Shown: in pieces, positions 55,564 through 63,606 of the stretch
Position numbering within the stretch: the stretch's first letter is position 1
How the letters are laid out: each line of letters starts with the position of its first letter
Source: JALHNI01 sp965229305
GTDB lineage: Bacteria; Acidobacteriota; Terriglobia; Bryobacterales; Bryobacteraceae
Direction: 5' to 3'
DNA length: 64,000 bases
Assembly: GCA_965229305.1 (NCBI GenBank)
Contig: CBDDIZ010000041.1
Span: 186,001-250,000, forward strand
Notes under the pieces: generated by a model
Seen by the model: the letters and a program-made list of their open reading frames with translations, nothing else
Told to the model about the DNA's origin: nothing
Database searches by the model: none
Translations under genes and position numbers: made by a program

Positions 55564-55778
55564 CCGGGTCGATGGCCGCCTCCCGTTGGTCGGCCCCGCT
55601 CCCAGCCCCATCGGTTCACCGGGAGGTGCGAACCGAGCGATCTTTTCTTGACGAGTCTTCCACCGGGTATCCCTCCACGCGTTGCTCTCCAGCGGAGCTC
55701 GCTTCTGTTTCCCAGCTACCGCGATTCTGCTAAACCGAAATCTTACTGTCCAATGCTTTTTCGCCCGGATAGTTAGCT

Positions 55779-56030
55779 GTGTCTAGACTCGTGTCTCACG
55801 TCAGGGGACAAAGCCCATTGCTCATCGCCCACCCCGAGGTCAAGCTCGTGAGCATTTATGACAGCGTCGACCTGCAGACCCCGGATGGGTACTTCACGTT
55901 CATGCTCACCTGCCTCCTGAGCGAGCGCGAGATCCTCATCAACAAGTGGCGCTCACGCATCGGGATTGAACGCGCCAAAAAGGAAGGCCAGTATCGAGGC
56001 GGACGCGGCAGGCCGTGGCTGAGAGCCTAA
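55779..56030 (+). pseudogene. serine recombinase (resolvase) fragment
   Basis: 83 codons matching only the middle of a resolvase/invertase catalytic domain and the start of the long E helix: VKLVSIYDSVDLQTPDGYFT, LLSEREILINKWRSRIGIER, AKKEGQYRGGRGRPW. The N-terminal part with the catalytic Ser-Arg and the C-terminal HTH are missing. It overlaps the end of the next reverse gene by 4 nt. Confidence 0.65.
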
Positions 56031-56656
56031 GTGGTCGTCGCGGCGCCAGGGGCCTCAACGACTTCCATAGCTCCCCTCGTTCTTCGGGTGCTGCAGATGA
56101 ATCCCATTTTGTTCCATAGTCTCCCTCTCAGCTGCTTGTTCTCTTTCACTTTGATGTCGGTGAAGTATCGCTCTAGACTCACTTTGAGCGCCTCGTGGAA
56201 CTTGACGACGTCGATGACGTAGCCATCTCCGTCGACCCGCTGCAGCAACTCTGGCTGGTCCCTTTTGATTAGCCACTTCTTCTTGGCCTCCGCTTGGTGG
56301 AGCAGACCGCACCGGATATCGGCGTAGAAGTCCGCGCGTACCTGGGGATCCGCAAAATACGGCTGGAACTCATGTCTTTCAAGGAAGCGCCTGAAGACCG
56401 TCCCTGGTCGCTTTGACTGCTTCCGTCCTTCGATGAACTGCTCAATTGTCTCTACGAGCAAGCAGTCGATCGAGAGGACGACGAATCCTGAATTCGGGTT
56501 CGGCAAGCACTGATCGGCGAAGTCCAGGAACCGCCCCTCTATGCGGTCACGCACAATTGCTACTGCTTTATCCCAGTGCGCCGTCTTCGTCAGGATCAGA
56601 CTATCCCAATCATCAGCGGTATACTTGGGGGAAATGCGCAAGGTATTGGAGGACAT
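56027..56656 (-). CDS. HEPN-like protein (R-x4-H motif), island gene
   Basis: 209 residues, cytoplasmic and helical. LSIDCLLVETIEQFIEGRK is followed by FYADIRCGLLHQAEAKKKW, in which R115-C-G-L-L-H120 is the R-x4-H motif of HEPN ribonuclease-like domains. HEPN proteins act as RNases in toxin-antitoxin, abortive-infection and CRISPR systems, or as non-catalytic RNA/nucleotide-binding helical bundles. No antitoxin (MNT) partner is adjacent. The HEPN call rests on this motif and helix pattern, not on a search. Confidence 0.55.
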   Translation of the reverse strand: MSSNTLRISPKYTADDWDSLILTKTAHWDKAVAIVRDRIEGRFLDFADQCLPNPNSGFVVLSIDCLLVETIEQFIEGRKQSKRPGTVFRRFLERHEFQPYFADPQVRADFYADIRCGLLHQAEAKKKWLIKRDQPELLQRVDGDGYVIDVVKFHEALKVSLERYFTDIKVKENKQLRGRLWNKMGFICSTRRTRGAMEVVEAPGAATTT

Positions 56657-56711
56657 AAGTTCACCATTCTCTCCGAAACGGCGACCGTCCGCATGCGTTA
56701 GGGGGGCCTAT

Positions 56712-56763
56712 CGGCGGCATAGGCCATGTCCGGGGCATAGGCCATGTCCGGCACCAGAAAAGG
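56712..56763 (+). repeat. island repeat, locus 5 (two units)
   Basis: Two adjoining GGCATAGGCCATGTCCGG units (from about 56715 and 56734) and the closing motif CACCAGAAAAGG. It lies between the start of the reverse HEPN-like gene and the start of the next forward gene. Confidence 0.85.
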
Positions 56764-56818
56764 CAAAGGTCAAGTCAAAAATCTGCTTCGAGGGCGAGAA
56801 CGGGAAGACGGTCTGCCA

Positions 56819-57184
56819 ATGAGCCGACGACTCTTGCATCTGAAGCTCTATTATGGGGGACTCTTGATGTTCTTGTCGCTACTCTTTCAGGGTGGCTGCT
56901 ACCGTGCTTATCCTCCAAAGAAACCTGAAGGAGTGCCAGTTGAGGCGGTTTGGGCAGGTGGGATGGATGGTGGAGGTTGGGTGCTTTGTTCAACGTCGTC
57001 TTCCGAGTTCAACACCTGCACAATTTACGACGAGGAAGGCCGTAGTCCTGGACCTGCCCGTTATGCTTTCCGAAATGGCGGCGGGGCGGCAAGGCCAGAA
57101 CAGTTGAAGTATACGTATCTCACAGGGAAAGCAATCGGTCTTGAAGGTGGCTTGGAACTGGCACGTATTGACGACAAGAATTAA
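56819..57184 (+). CDS. small lipoprotein-like exported protein, island gene
   Basis: 121 residues from ATG 56819; the frame upstream to 56744 is repeat-derived. The leader LYYGGLLMFLSLLFQGGCYR has a lipobox-like GGC. The mature part has AGGMDGGGWVLCSTSSSEFN and ends ELARIDDKN. The family is unknown. It is flanked on both sides by multi-unit repeats (loci 5 and 6), making it the cleanest single-gene cassette of the island. Confidence 0.6.
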   Translation: MSRRLLHLKLYYGGLLMFLSLLFQGGCYRAYPPKKPEGVPVEAVWAGGMDGGGWVLCSTSSSEFNTCTIYDEEGRSPGPARYAFRNGGGAARPEQLKYTYLTGKAIGLEGGLELARIDDKN

Positions 57185-57204
57185 CGATCTCAACAGCCAG
57201 GGGC

Positions 57205-57303
57205 GGTAGGCGGGGTAGGCCATGTCCGGGGCATAGGCCATGTCCGGGATAGGCCATGTCCGGCACCAAGGGCGATAGGCCATGTCCGGCACCAGGAAAG
57301 AAA
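57205..57303 (+). repeat. island repeat, locus 6 (four units)
   Basis: Four TAGGCCATGTCCGG units within about 100 bp, one interrupted by a partial closing motif (CACCAAGGGCGA), and a full closing motif CACCAGGAAAGAAACG at the end. The variable unit number shows the array expands or contracts in tandem. Confidence 0.9.
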
Positions 57304-57350
57304 CGTCTCTGCTGACCATCGGGCCAGTCCTGTGAATTGGGCACCTCGCT

Positions 57351-57745
57351 ATGACGCCCAGTTTCTCGATGGCGCATCCTTCAACGCCTTTCTCCGCTAC
57401 GTCCGAAGGGTGCCCCGAACGCGTCGATCCGCGTGATCGCTCCCCATGGTGCGATGCGCACCGGCGGGAGTATGAGCGCCCCCGCCTTCGCATGAACACC
57501 GAATCCCGTGCCGTTTATAACTCCCCCGGTGGAGAGCGCTCCGGGATCGCTTCCGGGCCGAAGAACCCCTATGCCGCACGTGCGTCGCAGAAGGGCGGGT
57601 GACCGCGACGGAAGAGATTGACCACATAATCCCCTTGTCGGTACGGATCGACCTGGCTTTCGTCCGCTCGAACCTGGCTGGCCGGTGCCGTCCCTGTCAT
57701 CGCGCTAAAACGGCGCGGCAGCAACGCGGGCAAGGTGAGGATTGA
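57351..57745 (+). pseudogene. phage-type HNH endonuclease, frameshifted
   Basis: The first frame (from about 57351) gives CPERVDPRDRSPWCDAHRRE and YERPRLRMNTESRAVYNSP. A one-base deletion in the CCCCC run near 57522-57526 shifts it. The second frame then reads WRALRDRFRAEEPLCRTC, EGRVTATEEIDHIIPLS, NLAGRCRPCHRAKTARQQRG, ending at 57743-57745. These are the zinc-binding Cys pairs and the D-H...N...H core of small phage HNH nucleases that usually lie near terminase genes. Confidence 0.75.
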
Positions 57746-57746
57746 C

Positions 57747-58421
57747 TCATTGTCGCCGTTCTGATTTGACTGCGTCCGGGGGTGCAATGGTGGTCACGCC
57801 TATGCTCCGACTGTGAACGCCGCTCAGCGGGTGCGGGTCGATCCAGGTGTTCAAAGGAAGGGTGCCCATCAAAATCCTTTCCTTTACGATCTCGACATAG
57901 TTCGTTTGCATTGCTATCAGCAGCTCTTCTACATCCGACAGTGCTGCCAATCTCTTCTCTTTCGGCATGAGTAGCTTCAACCACTTCGGGCGCGGATAAG
58001 GCGCGTCCGTACCCAAAGGGTGAATGACCTTTTCTGACTGACTTTCGGATTTTCCATGAGCGATCAGGTCGCGGTAGGTTTTAAGTTCTCGAATGGTCGT
58101 GAACGGACGCTTCCCCTTCTCCGGCACAATATCCATCAGATTCATGACATGAGCGATCTTCCCCATCACACCATCCCGTTTGGTGAAATACGTCTTCTCT
58201 TCAAGGAAGGTTTTATGATCCAGAATTTCCAGGATAAGGTTGCAGTAAGCTTCAATGGTGTGAAAGGCGAACACCCTAGCCGTAATGGCAAAATTCAACC
58301 ATTCGCGGTCGGTGTCTAACGCCATGGCGGCGGAAGCCTTCGATATTGACCACAATCGGTGATGGAAGAAATCCCGGAACTCATATTCTGTTTGAAGTTT
58401 CGGCTGTTTTGGCTTGCTCAT
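57747..58421 (-). CDS. HEPN-like protein (R-x4-H motif), island gene
   Basis: 224 residues, helical and cytoplasmic. FAFHTIEAYCNLILEILDHK is followed by TTIRELKTYRDLIAHGKSES, where R117-D-L-I-A-H122 is an R-x4-H motif in the position expected for HEPN/RiboL-PSP-like domains. It has lower GC than the backbone. It is convergent with the HNH pseudogene, one base apart. There is no partner gene with an MNT motif nearby. The call is by motif only. Confidence 0.5.
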   Translation of the reverse strand: MSKPKQPKLQTEYEFRDFFHHRLWSISKASAAMALDTDREWLNFAITARVFAFHTIEAYCNLILEILDHKTFLEEKTYFTKRDGVMGKIAHVMNLMDIVPEKGKRPFTTIRELKTYRDLIAHGKSESQSEKVIHPLGTDAPYPRPKWLKLLMPKEKRLAALSDVEELLIAMQTNYVEIVKERILMGTLPLNTWIDPHPLSGVHSRSIGVTTIAPPDAVKSERRQ

Positions 58422-58533
58422 CGCCGCGATATTAGCACTTCAGGCCCGCACGCGGTAGGCCGTGTGGGCAGCAACGGCGCGGCTGACCGGATCGGCGCGG
58501 GCAAGGTGAGGACGGGTAAGGAGTTGCCCTTCC

Positions 58534-59415
58534 TTGGAAAAGTCGCTACAAAGAGGAGTGGGCATACTCGATCCGAAGTTTCTTGACCGGCCAATAACCG
58601 AAGGATTGCTGGCATTCGTAGACGATAGCGGAAGCCCGAATCTCCATGAGTGGTACGTGCTGGCGGGCTACGTTTCTACGCCCGAACGATGGAATCACTT
58701 CTCAGACAAATGGCAAGAAGTACTCGATGAAGATCCAAAAATGGAGATGTTCAAGGGCAATCGCGTCTACGCGAAACACACCGTTTGGAGTTCGATGACG
58801 GAAGATGATCGTTCCGCTCGACTGCACAAATTCATTGACGTAATCGGCGAATGCACGATGCGGGCCGCCTATGTAGCCGTTCGCCGCGCTGACTACGACG
58901 AAGTGCTCCGGGATCATTTGTATTCAGAGGTACGCTCACCATTTTACTGGCTGTTTCTGAGCATGATCAAGTCATTGGAGTCGTGTGAGCGTCACTCTGG
59001 CGACACTAGGCGCTTGAATGTCATTTTTGACCGTGATGATGTTCACCCGGAGATAGCGTTGAACCTACTAAAGTCTCAGTATTTCGCAATGGGTTTCAGC
59101 CAACGGCTGGCCTTCGTGGGCTTTGGAGACGATGAAAGTACGATTCCGCTGCAAGCGGCTGATCTACTAGCGTGGCAGGTACGGCACGCGTTGTGCAACC
59201 CCGATAAGCCGTCGCCTCACCATGACCGATGCTTGCAAGCCCCGCAGCTACCAGCCTTCGGTCAGTTCCTAACCAACGATGACCTCGAAGGACTCCGTGA
59301 CGTAATGCTTCAGAATGCAGAACAGAAGGGACTACGGTTAGTTCATCGGCGCATAGGTGGAACCGACAGGAAGCCCATCATGTCGTGGGAAGTAGAACGT
59401 GAGTTAACTGAGTAA
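58534..59415 (+). CDS. DUF3800 domain protein
   Basis: About 290 residues. The DUF3800 pattern is clear: LLAFVDDSGSPNLHEWYVLA near the N-terminus, NVIFDRDDVHP in the middle, and LQAADLLAWQVRHALCN towards the end, which carry conserved Asp residues of an RNase-H-like fold. DUF3800 proteins occur often in defence islands and prophages; a nuclease role is proposed but not proven. The start is uncertain: TTG 58534 and GTG 58558 are the candidates. It is followed by repeat locus 7. Confidence 0.8.
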   Translation: MEKSLQRGVGILDPKFLDRPITEGLLAFVDDSGSPNLHEWYVLAGYVSTPERWNHFSDKWQEVLDEDPKMEMFKGNRVYAKHTVWSSMTEDDRSARLHKFIDVIGECTMRAAYVAVRRADYDEVLRDHLYSEVRSPFYWLFLSMIKSLESCERHSGDTRRLNVIFDRDDVHPEIALNLLKSQYFAMGFSQRLAFVGFGDDESTIPLQAADLLAWQVRHALCNPDKPSPHHDRCLQAPQLPAFGQFLTNDDLEGLRDVMLQNAEQKGLRLVHRRIGGTDRKPIMSWEVERELTE

Positions 59416-59556
59416 GTGACAACGTACCGCATAGAGCCGCTGGCACATGCCCGCAGAACGACGGGCTAAGTACTCTGTATGAAAAACAGAAATCAACCAC
59501 CGCAACTGATCACTACTACCACGTGCATCGCCGCTATCGCACAGGGCGGCAAGGTG

Positions 59557-59632
59557 CATATCATGTCCGGCATAGGCCATGTCCGGGGCATAGGCCATGT
59601 CCCATAGGCCATGTCCGGCACCAGGAAAGAGA
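59557..59632 (+). repeat. island repeat, locus 7 (four units)
   Basis: TCATGTCCGG, two full GGCATAGGCCATGTCCGG-type units, one partial unit (CATAGGCCATGTCC overlapping), and the closing motif CACCAGGAAAGAGACG. It lies 142 nt after the DUF3800 gene. Confidence 0.9.
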
Positions 59633-59773
59633 CGCCCATGCGGAGACCGCCGACGCAAGCTAGGGCCCCGACCGCCTCCACGGCCCGCCGGCCGCCAATT
59701 GTCCACCGACCGCAACCCAAGCTCGCCATCACCGCATCCACCCAGCCACGCCTCCAGAGCATAACCCGCAAAC

Positions 59774-60044
59774 TCAGCCCACGGCCCGTCGCGCCACCTC
59801 CTTCGCGACCACCAGCATCCACCCCGGCCGATTCCACACCGACCCCGACCGCACCCGTTCCCAAGCCGCCGCCACCTTCTCCGCCTCGATCGGCCCCCGC
59901 AAAAACGCCCCCCAATCCAACGACCACCGCGTAAGCTGCTCAAAACACAACACACCCGTCGGATCCACGCCCTCCACCTGTTCCGAGCAAATACATTCCG
60001 GACAAGATCCATCCGGCCCATCGGAATGCCTTTTGATGAATAGG
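59774..60044 (-). pseudogene. gene fragment of unknown family
   Basis: The reverse frame reads PDGSCPECICSEQVEGVDPT, then LTRWSLDWGAFLRGPIEAEK, VWNRPGWMLVVAKEVARRAV. It has a Cys-x-x-Cys and a Trp-rich pattern and looks like real protein. But no ATG is available before the frame closes at about 60045 (only GTG 59977 inside), so it is probably the 3' end of a decayed gene. The forward strand from 59638 to 59773 shows nothing convincing. Confidence 0.35.
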
Positions 60045-60129
60045 AGGGTTCACGTTTTTACTGTAGCGCTGGGATCGAACGCATTGTCACGGCCCGACTT
60101 CGAGGAACTTTGCTAGAGTTCATAGATCA

Positions 60130-61422
60130 ATGGCAGACAGTACCGTTCGCATAACCGCACCGGAGCAGGTTGCCGCGTGGATTGCCGAAGTGATGCGGGG
60201 AGAAGTCGAGACGTCAACGGACGGGTTCTTGATTTCCGGCCGCGGCCTCAATGATCGGCGTATCAGCCTTACCAACGCGCGAGTTCATGACCTCAATTCC
60301 GTCCTACAACAACGTCATCAGGATGATGAAACGGTACTCTGGGACTCTCGTACGTTTGAAATGCTAGTTCGCGAGGAGAGCCGCTTCGGTCCCCCTCTCT
60401 TTCTCCGTGAAAGTGGTCATCTCCATAAGGAAGACACGGACAACGGGCTGACGTACTCCGTTGGAAAACCGAGTGACTTGTACGCGCTGTTTCTACTGAC
60501 GCAAGTCGGCGAAAGCGGGGCGCTCCGGCTGCGCATGCCAATTGCCAGCTTTAGAATCGAACGAATGCTTCAAACGAGCGAAGGGACGATCGACGCAATC
60601 GAGTTTTTCAAAGGCTTAATGCCGCGATTGATTACCGTCAGGGTCGAAGCAACTCGCCCGAGGACTCTTTCGGAGCTCGCGCAGCTTGCGTCCGCCTTCC
60701 TTTTCCACCTCACGTACAACATAGATGTGCCGTTTGTAGAAACCCGCTCATGGGAAGATCTTCTCCGTGCGACCAGAATTCGAAGTCGTAGGTCAGCCGC
60801 GCAAGATATCGAGCCTCCGCGTCGGCACTATATTCGTGATCTAATTTACCACTATCAAATGGCGGTTGCTTCCGATAGTCCCGTGTTGGCCTTCCTGTCG
60901 TATTATCACGTTGCCGAGCACTTCTTCGAACGAGTCTTTAACGACGATCTCATTGCCAGTGTCCGGGATCAATTGACGCAGCCAGGATTCTCCTATCGGC
61001 GGAAAAAGGATATTGATGGACTTATTCGCGGGATTTCGAAGCGTCTTCAAATAAGAGGTGAATCAACAGTATTTAGTGAGCGCGAGGCTCTTCGGCTGAC
61101 CCTTGAACGGTTTGTGAGGATTAGCGACCTCGCGGCTCGTCTGCAGTCATACGATTCGGGTCTAGTCAGCCACTATTCTTTGAACACTGTTTCTTTCTGC
61201 GATGGCGAAACGGTCGACCTTAACGGGGCTGACGAATCCAAGACGTTCCAGGCTCTCGCGAAGCGGCTGTATAAGACCAGAAACGCGACAGTTCACTCGA
61301 AAGACGGAGACAAAGACCGCTATGTTCCATTTCAACACGACAGGATTCTAACCCGCGAGATTCCGCTTATCCGATTTATTGCGGAAGATATCATCATCGG
61401 TAGTTCTACCCTGATGCAGTAA
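60130..61422 (+). CDS. large HEPN-like protein (R-x4-H motif), island gene
   Basis: 430 residues, cytoplasmic. The N-terminal half is alpha/beta (AAWIAEVMRGEVETSTDGFL, SDLYALFLLTQVGESGALRL). The C-terminal half is helical, with FLSYYHVAEHFFERVFND and LAKRLYKTRNATVHSKDGDK, where R384-N-A-T-V-H389 forms the R-x4-H motif seen in large solitary HEPN proteins (ApeA-like) of defence islands. It lies between repeat loci 7 and 8, with a lost-gene fragment as its only companion. It could be a single-gene anti-phage RNase; this is inference from motif and context. Confidence 0.6.
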   Translation: MADSTVRITAPEQVAAWIAEVMRGEVETSTDGFLISGRGLNDRRISLTNARVHDLNSVLQQRHQDDETVLWDSRTFEMLVREESRFGPPLFLRESGHLHKEDTDNGLTYSVGKPSDLYALFLLTQVGESGALRLRMPIASFRIERMLQTSEGTIDAIEFFKGLMPRLITVRVEATRPRTLSELAQLASAFLFHLTYNIDVPFVETRSWEDLLRATRIRSRRSAAQDIEPPRRHYIRDLIYHYQMAVASDSPVLAFLSYYHVAEHFFERVFNDDLIASVRDQLTQPGFSYRRKKDIDGLIRGISKRLQIRGESTVFSEREALRLTLERFVRISDLAARLQSYDSGLVSHYSLNTVSFCDGETVDLNGADESKTFQALAKRLYKTRNATVHSKDGDKDRYVPFQHDRILTREIPLIRFIAEDIIIGSSTLMQ

Positions 61423-61446
61423 AGATAGGGCACGTTTCTCTCGCGT

Positions 61447-61516
61447 CGGCATAGGCTATGTCCGGGGCTGTAGGCCATGTCCGGCATAGGCGGCATAGGC
61501 CATGTCCGGCGCCAGG
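61447..61516 (+). repeat. island repeat, locus 8 (three units)
   Basis: Three units (GGCATAGGCTATGTCCGG, TAGGCCATGTCCGG, GGCATAGGCCATGTCCGG) and the closing motif variant CGCCAGG. It lies 25 nt after the stop of the HEPN-like gene. Confidence 0.85.
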
Positions 61517-61839
61517 CTGTTGCCGTCGTCATGGCTGAATTGTTGGAGATTCTCAATCAGCTTTATGAGCAACATCCAGAGATCCGACCTGATGGCTTAA
61601 AGAGCCCCTGAGCGGTAGTCAACCATCAGCATGAATTAGCCGGCAATCGGCCTGCACTTGGCTGTTCGGCCATCGCTGTGGGCTGATGGGGCATTGTCCA
61701 CCTCACCCCTGCGTTGCCCTAAACCTATCCAACAAGGTTAGCGCTAGCCGCATGCGGTGGGCCGATTCGCCACCGCATTTTCAGCGCAAGTATCCGATAA
61801 CGGTCACCTGCGAAACCCAGTATTCAGCGGAGGTCCCAA
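61517..61839. other. stretch without a supported gene
   Basis: A 26-codon ORF at 61531-61611 (MAELLEILNQLYEQHPEIRP) directly follows the last repeat and may be a gene remnant. Otherwise nothing is seen. Confidence 0.3.
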
Positions 61840-61905
61840 GTGTCCCGCAAGAATCGATTCGCCCAGCCAGGCCACTGGCTGCACATCACCCAACGCGGCA
61901 ACTGA
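61840..61905 (+). pseudogene. N-terminal remnant of a Y1-type REP-associated transposase (RAYT)
   Basis: GTG 61840, with GGAGG 6 nt upstream, opens a 21-residue peptide (SRKNRFAQPGHWLHITQRGN) that ends in a TGA. This matches the conserved start of the IS200/RAYT-type transposase family (arginine/proline-rich start, then G-x-W-x-H-x-x-x-R-G-N, containing the first residues of the Y1 fold). The catalytic HUH and Tyr parts are absent downstream, so it is a dead fragment. It is notable because RAYTs mobilise short intergenic repeats. Confidence 0.6.
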
Positions 61906-62223
61906 CCTGTCCGGCATAGTGCGGCAGGGGCGTTCCTTGACCTGGAGACCGGAGACATCCACCCGCCGCCGGTCAAGACGGGACAGGAACGAGGCCGGGA
62001 GCGCTGGATCTTCGCGGGCGGGCTTCGTCGATGGACCCTGCCTCGAGATCCAAGCCCGGAATCCCGCCTTCCCGGAGACCGCTACGGCCAGTGGACCGGC
62101 ACGGGCTTTGGTCCTCTCGCGACAACGTTGGAGAAAAGCGAATCCAGTGACCCCATCCCGCGTCTCGCCAGTGACCGAGGCCGCGCACCGGCCCTCAATC
62201 CAACGGCTTCGCCGGCGGGCCCA
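61906..62223. other. stretch without a supported gene
   Basis: 318 bp, GC-rich, with one weak repeat-like CCTGTCCGGCATAG (61906-61919) at its start. It probably contains decayed transposon sequence. Confidence 0.3.
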
Positions 62224-63606
62224 TCAACAGCCTCTTCGGTTCTCCCACGCCCACCAACCCGCCATCGCCAGCGCCATCACCAAGTCATCATGACCCGTCC
62301 CCGCCCCATACCGCTCCCGTCCTCCCTTTTGGCTCAGCCGCTCAAACTGCCGTAACTCGTCCTTCAGCAAATCCGCCTGCGGCAACCCCGCCGCCACCTT
62401 CAGATACCCTCGCTCGAACAACACCTCCAGGCTCCCCACCAGCAGCTTCTTCGGCACGGACCGGTCCGAGCCCGACACCACCACCCGGTCCCCCGCCGTG
62501 ATCGTCACCGGCATCAAACTCACCGGCAGCCGCGACTCCCGCAGCAACTGCGCAATCATCGGCTGCGAGGTCACGTCCACCAGGAGCTGGGTGTTCCCCT
62601 CCAGATGCGCATGCCGGCACAACTGACCCACCCGCATCACTAACTCCCCAATCCCCGTCCGCAGCCGGAACCGCTCCACCAGCACCACGCGCAACTCGCG
62701 CCGGTACAGGAATTGGTACGTCACCCCGTCGCGCGTGCCCGTCGGTGTCGGCCGGTACTCCAGCAGCACCAGCGCCGCATGATCCCGCGCATAACCTAAA
62801 TCCAATCCCAGATAGTAATTCGGCCGGTGCCGCACGAACTGCAAGCTCGTCCGCGATAACTCGTCGAATCCCGGCACCTCCGCGCAGAACGCCTTCTCCA
62901 GCCACTCCTCCGCGAACACGGAGCGCTTCCGTCCGCCAAACCCGCACTCGTACTCCTCTTCGTACTCGGCTCCCGTCTTCCTTCGGCCCTCCGTCGCCAG
63001 AAAGCCCGGCGCAATCCGCCCCTCCGTCGAAGCCTTCCCCTCAATCCGCAGCCACGGTTCCTTCGCCGCGTCCGGACCACTCCAAATCTCGTAGAAGAAT
63101 CCGCTCTTGCCCTTCGGGGTCGACAGCAGCCACAAGTCTCCATTGGTCGCCGCCAGCATCGGCGTCGCCGCCGCAAACACCGCGTCCGGCACCCGGGCCG
63201 CCTCGTCGATGATCAGCAGATTCGCTGTAAAGCCGCGCACCGTGTCCTCGCCGCCGGGCAGGGGAATGATCGACGAGCCGTTCGGCAGCTTCAGCGCCCG
63301 CGCGTTCGTCCCGTCGCCCTTCACCTTCAACCCCAATCGCTGGAGTAACTCCCGGCATACATTGGCCAGCTTTTGCGCGCGCCGCGCATCGATCGAGACA
63401 ATCACCACCTGATGTCCCGCATAACTCAGCGCCTGGTGAATCGCCCTCACCGCGGCCATCGTGGACTTACCCCACTGCCGATGACAATTCAAGATCACCC
63501 GTCGCCCGCGCGCTGCCAGCAGCCGCGCTTGCGTCGCCTGCGGAGTCAGTCCCAACTGCTCCCGCGCGAACCGCACAATGTCATTCGAGTCCGTGAACCG
63601 GATCAT
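62224..63606 (-). CDS. phage terminase large subunit-like protein
   Basis: 460 residues from ATG 63606; a TTG at 63696 would add 30 residues. The ATPase part has Walker A CHRQWGKST, Walker B LLIIDEAARVPD and the coupling motif LLSTPKG. The RuvC-like nuclease part has its acidic residues in YLGLDLGYARDHAAL, LLVDVTSQP and GTGHDDLVMALAMAG. This is the Terminase_6-type DNA packaging motor. No portal, capsid or other phage gene is seen in the window, so it is either the edge of a prophage continuing past 64000 or a lone captured gene. An 85-codon frame (63603-63860) overlaps its start but is unconvincing. Confidence 0.85.
   Translation of the reverse strand: MIRFTDSNDIVRFAREQLGLTPQATQARLLAARGRRVILNCHRQWGKSTMAAVRAIHQALSYAGHQVVIVSIDARRAQKLANVCRELLQRLGLKVKGDGTNARALKLPNGSSIIPLPGGEDTVRGFTANLLIIDEAARVPDAVFAAATPMLAATNGDLWLLSTPKGKSGFFYEIWSGPDAAKEPWLRIEGKASTEGRIAPGFLATEGRRKTGAEYEEEYECGFGGRKRSVFAEEWLEKAFCAEVPGFDELSRTSLQFVRHRPNYYLGLDLGYARDHAALVLLEYRPTPTGTRDGVTYQFLYRRELRVVLVERFRLRTGIGELVMRVGQLCRHAHLEGNTQLLVDVTSQPMIAQLLRESRLPVSLMPVTITAGDRVVVSGSDRSVPKKLLVGSLEVLFERGYLKVAAGLPQADLLKDELRQFERLSQKGGRERYGAGTGHDDLVMALAMAGWWAWENRRGC

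Noticed and set aside
56990..57499. Minus-strand ORF with repeated PDMAY/GHGL peptides (also 59404-60021)
   Set aside because: The peptides are translations of the intergenic DNA repeat in several frames, not a protein-coding gene.
57205..59632. Repeat arrays as a CRISPR
   Set aside because: Units are directly tandem or nearly so, without spacers of uniform length; unit length is only about 18 nt and no cas gene is present.
48443..61516. Repeat-bracketed genes as a classical integron
   Set aside because: No attC core sites (RYYYAAC/GTTRRRY) were seen at the repeats, no integron integrase is visible, and genes point both ways.
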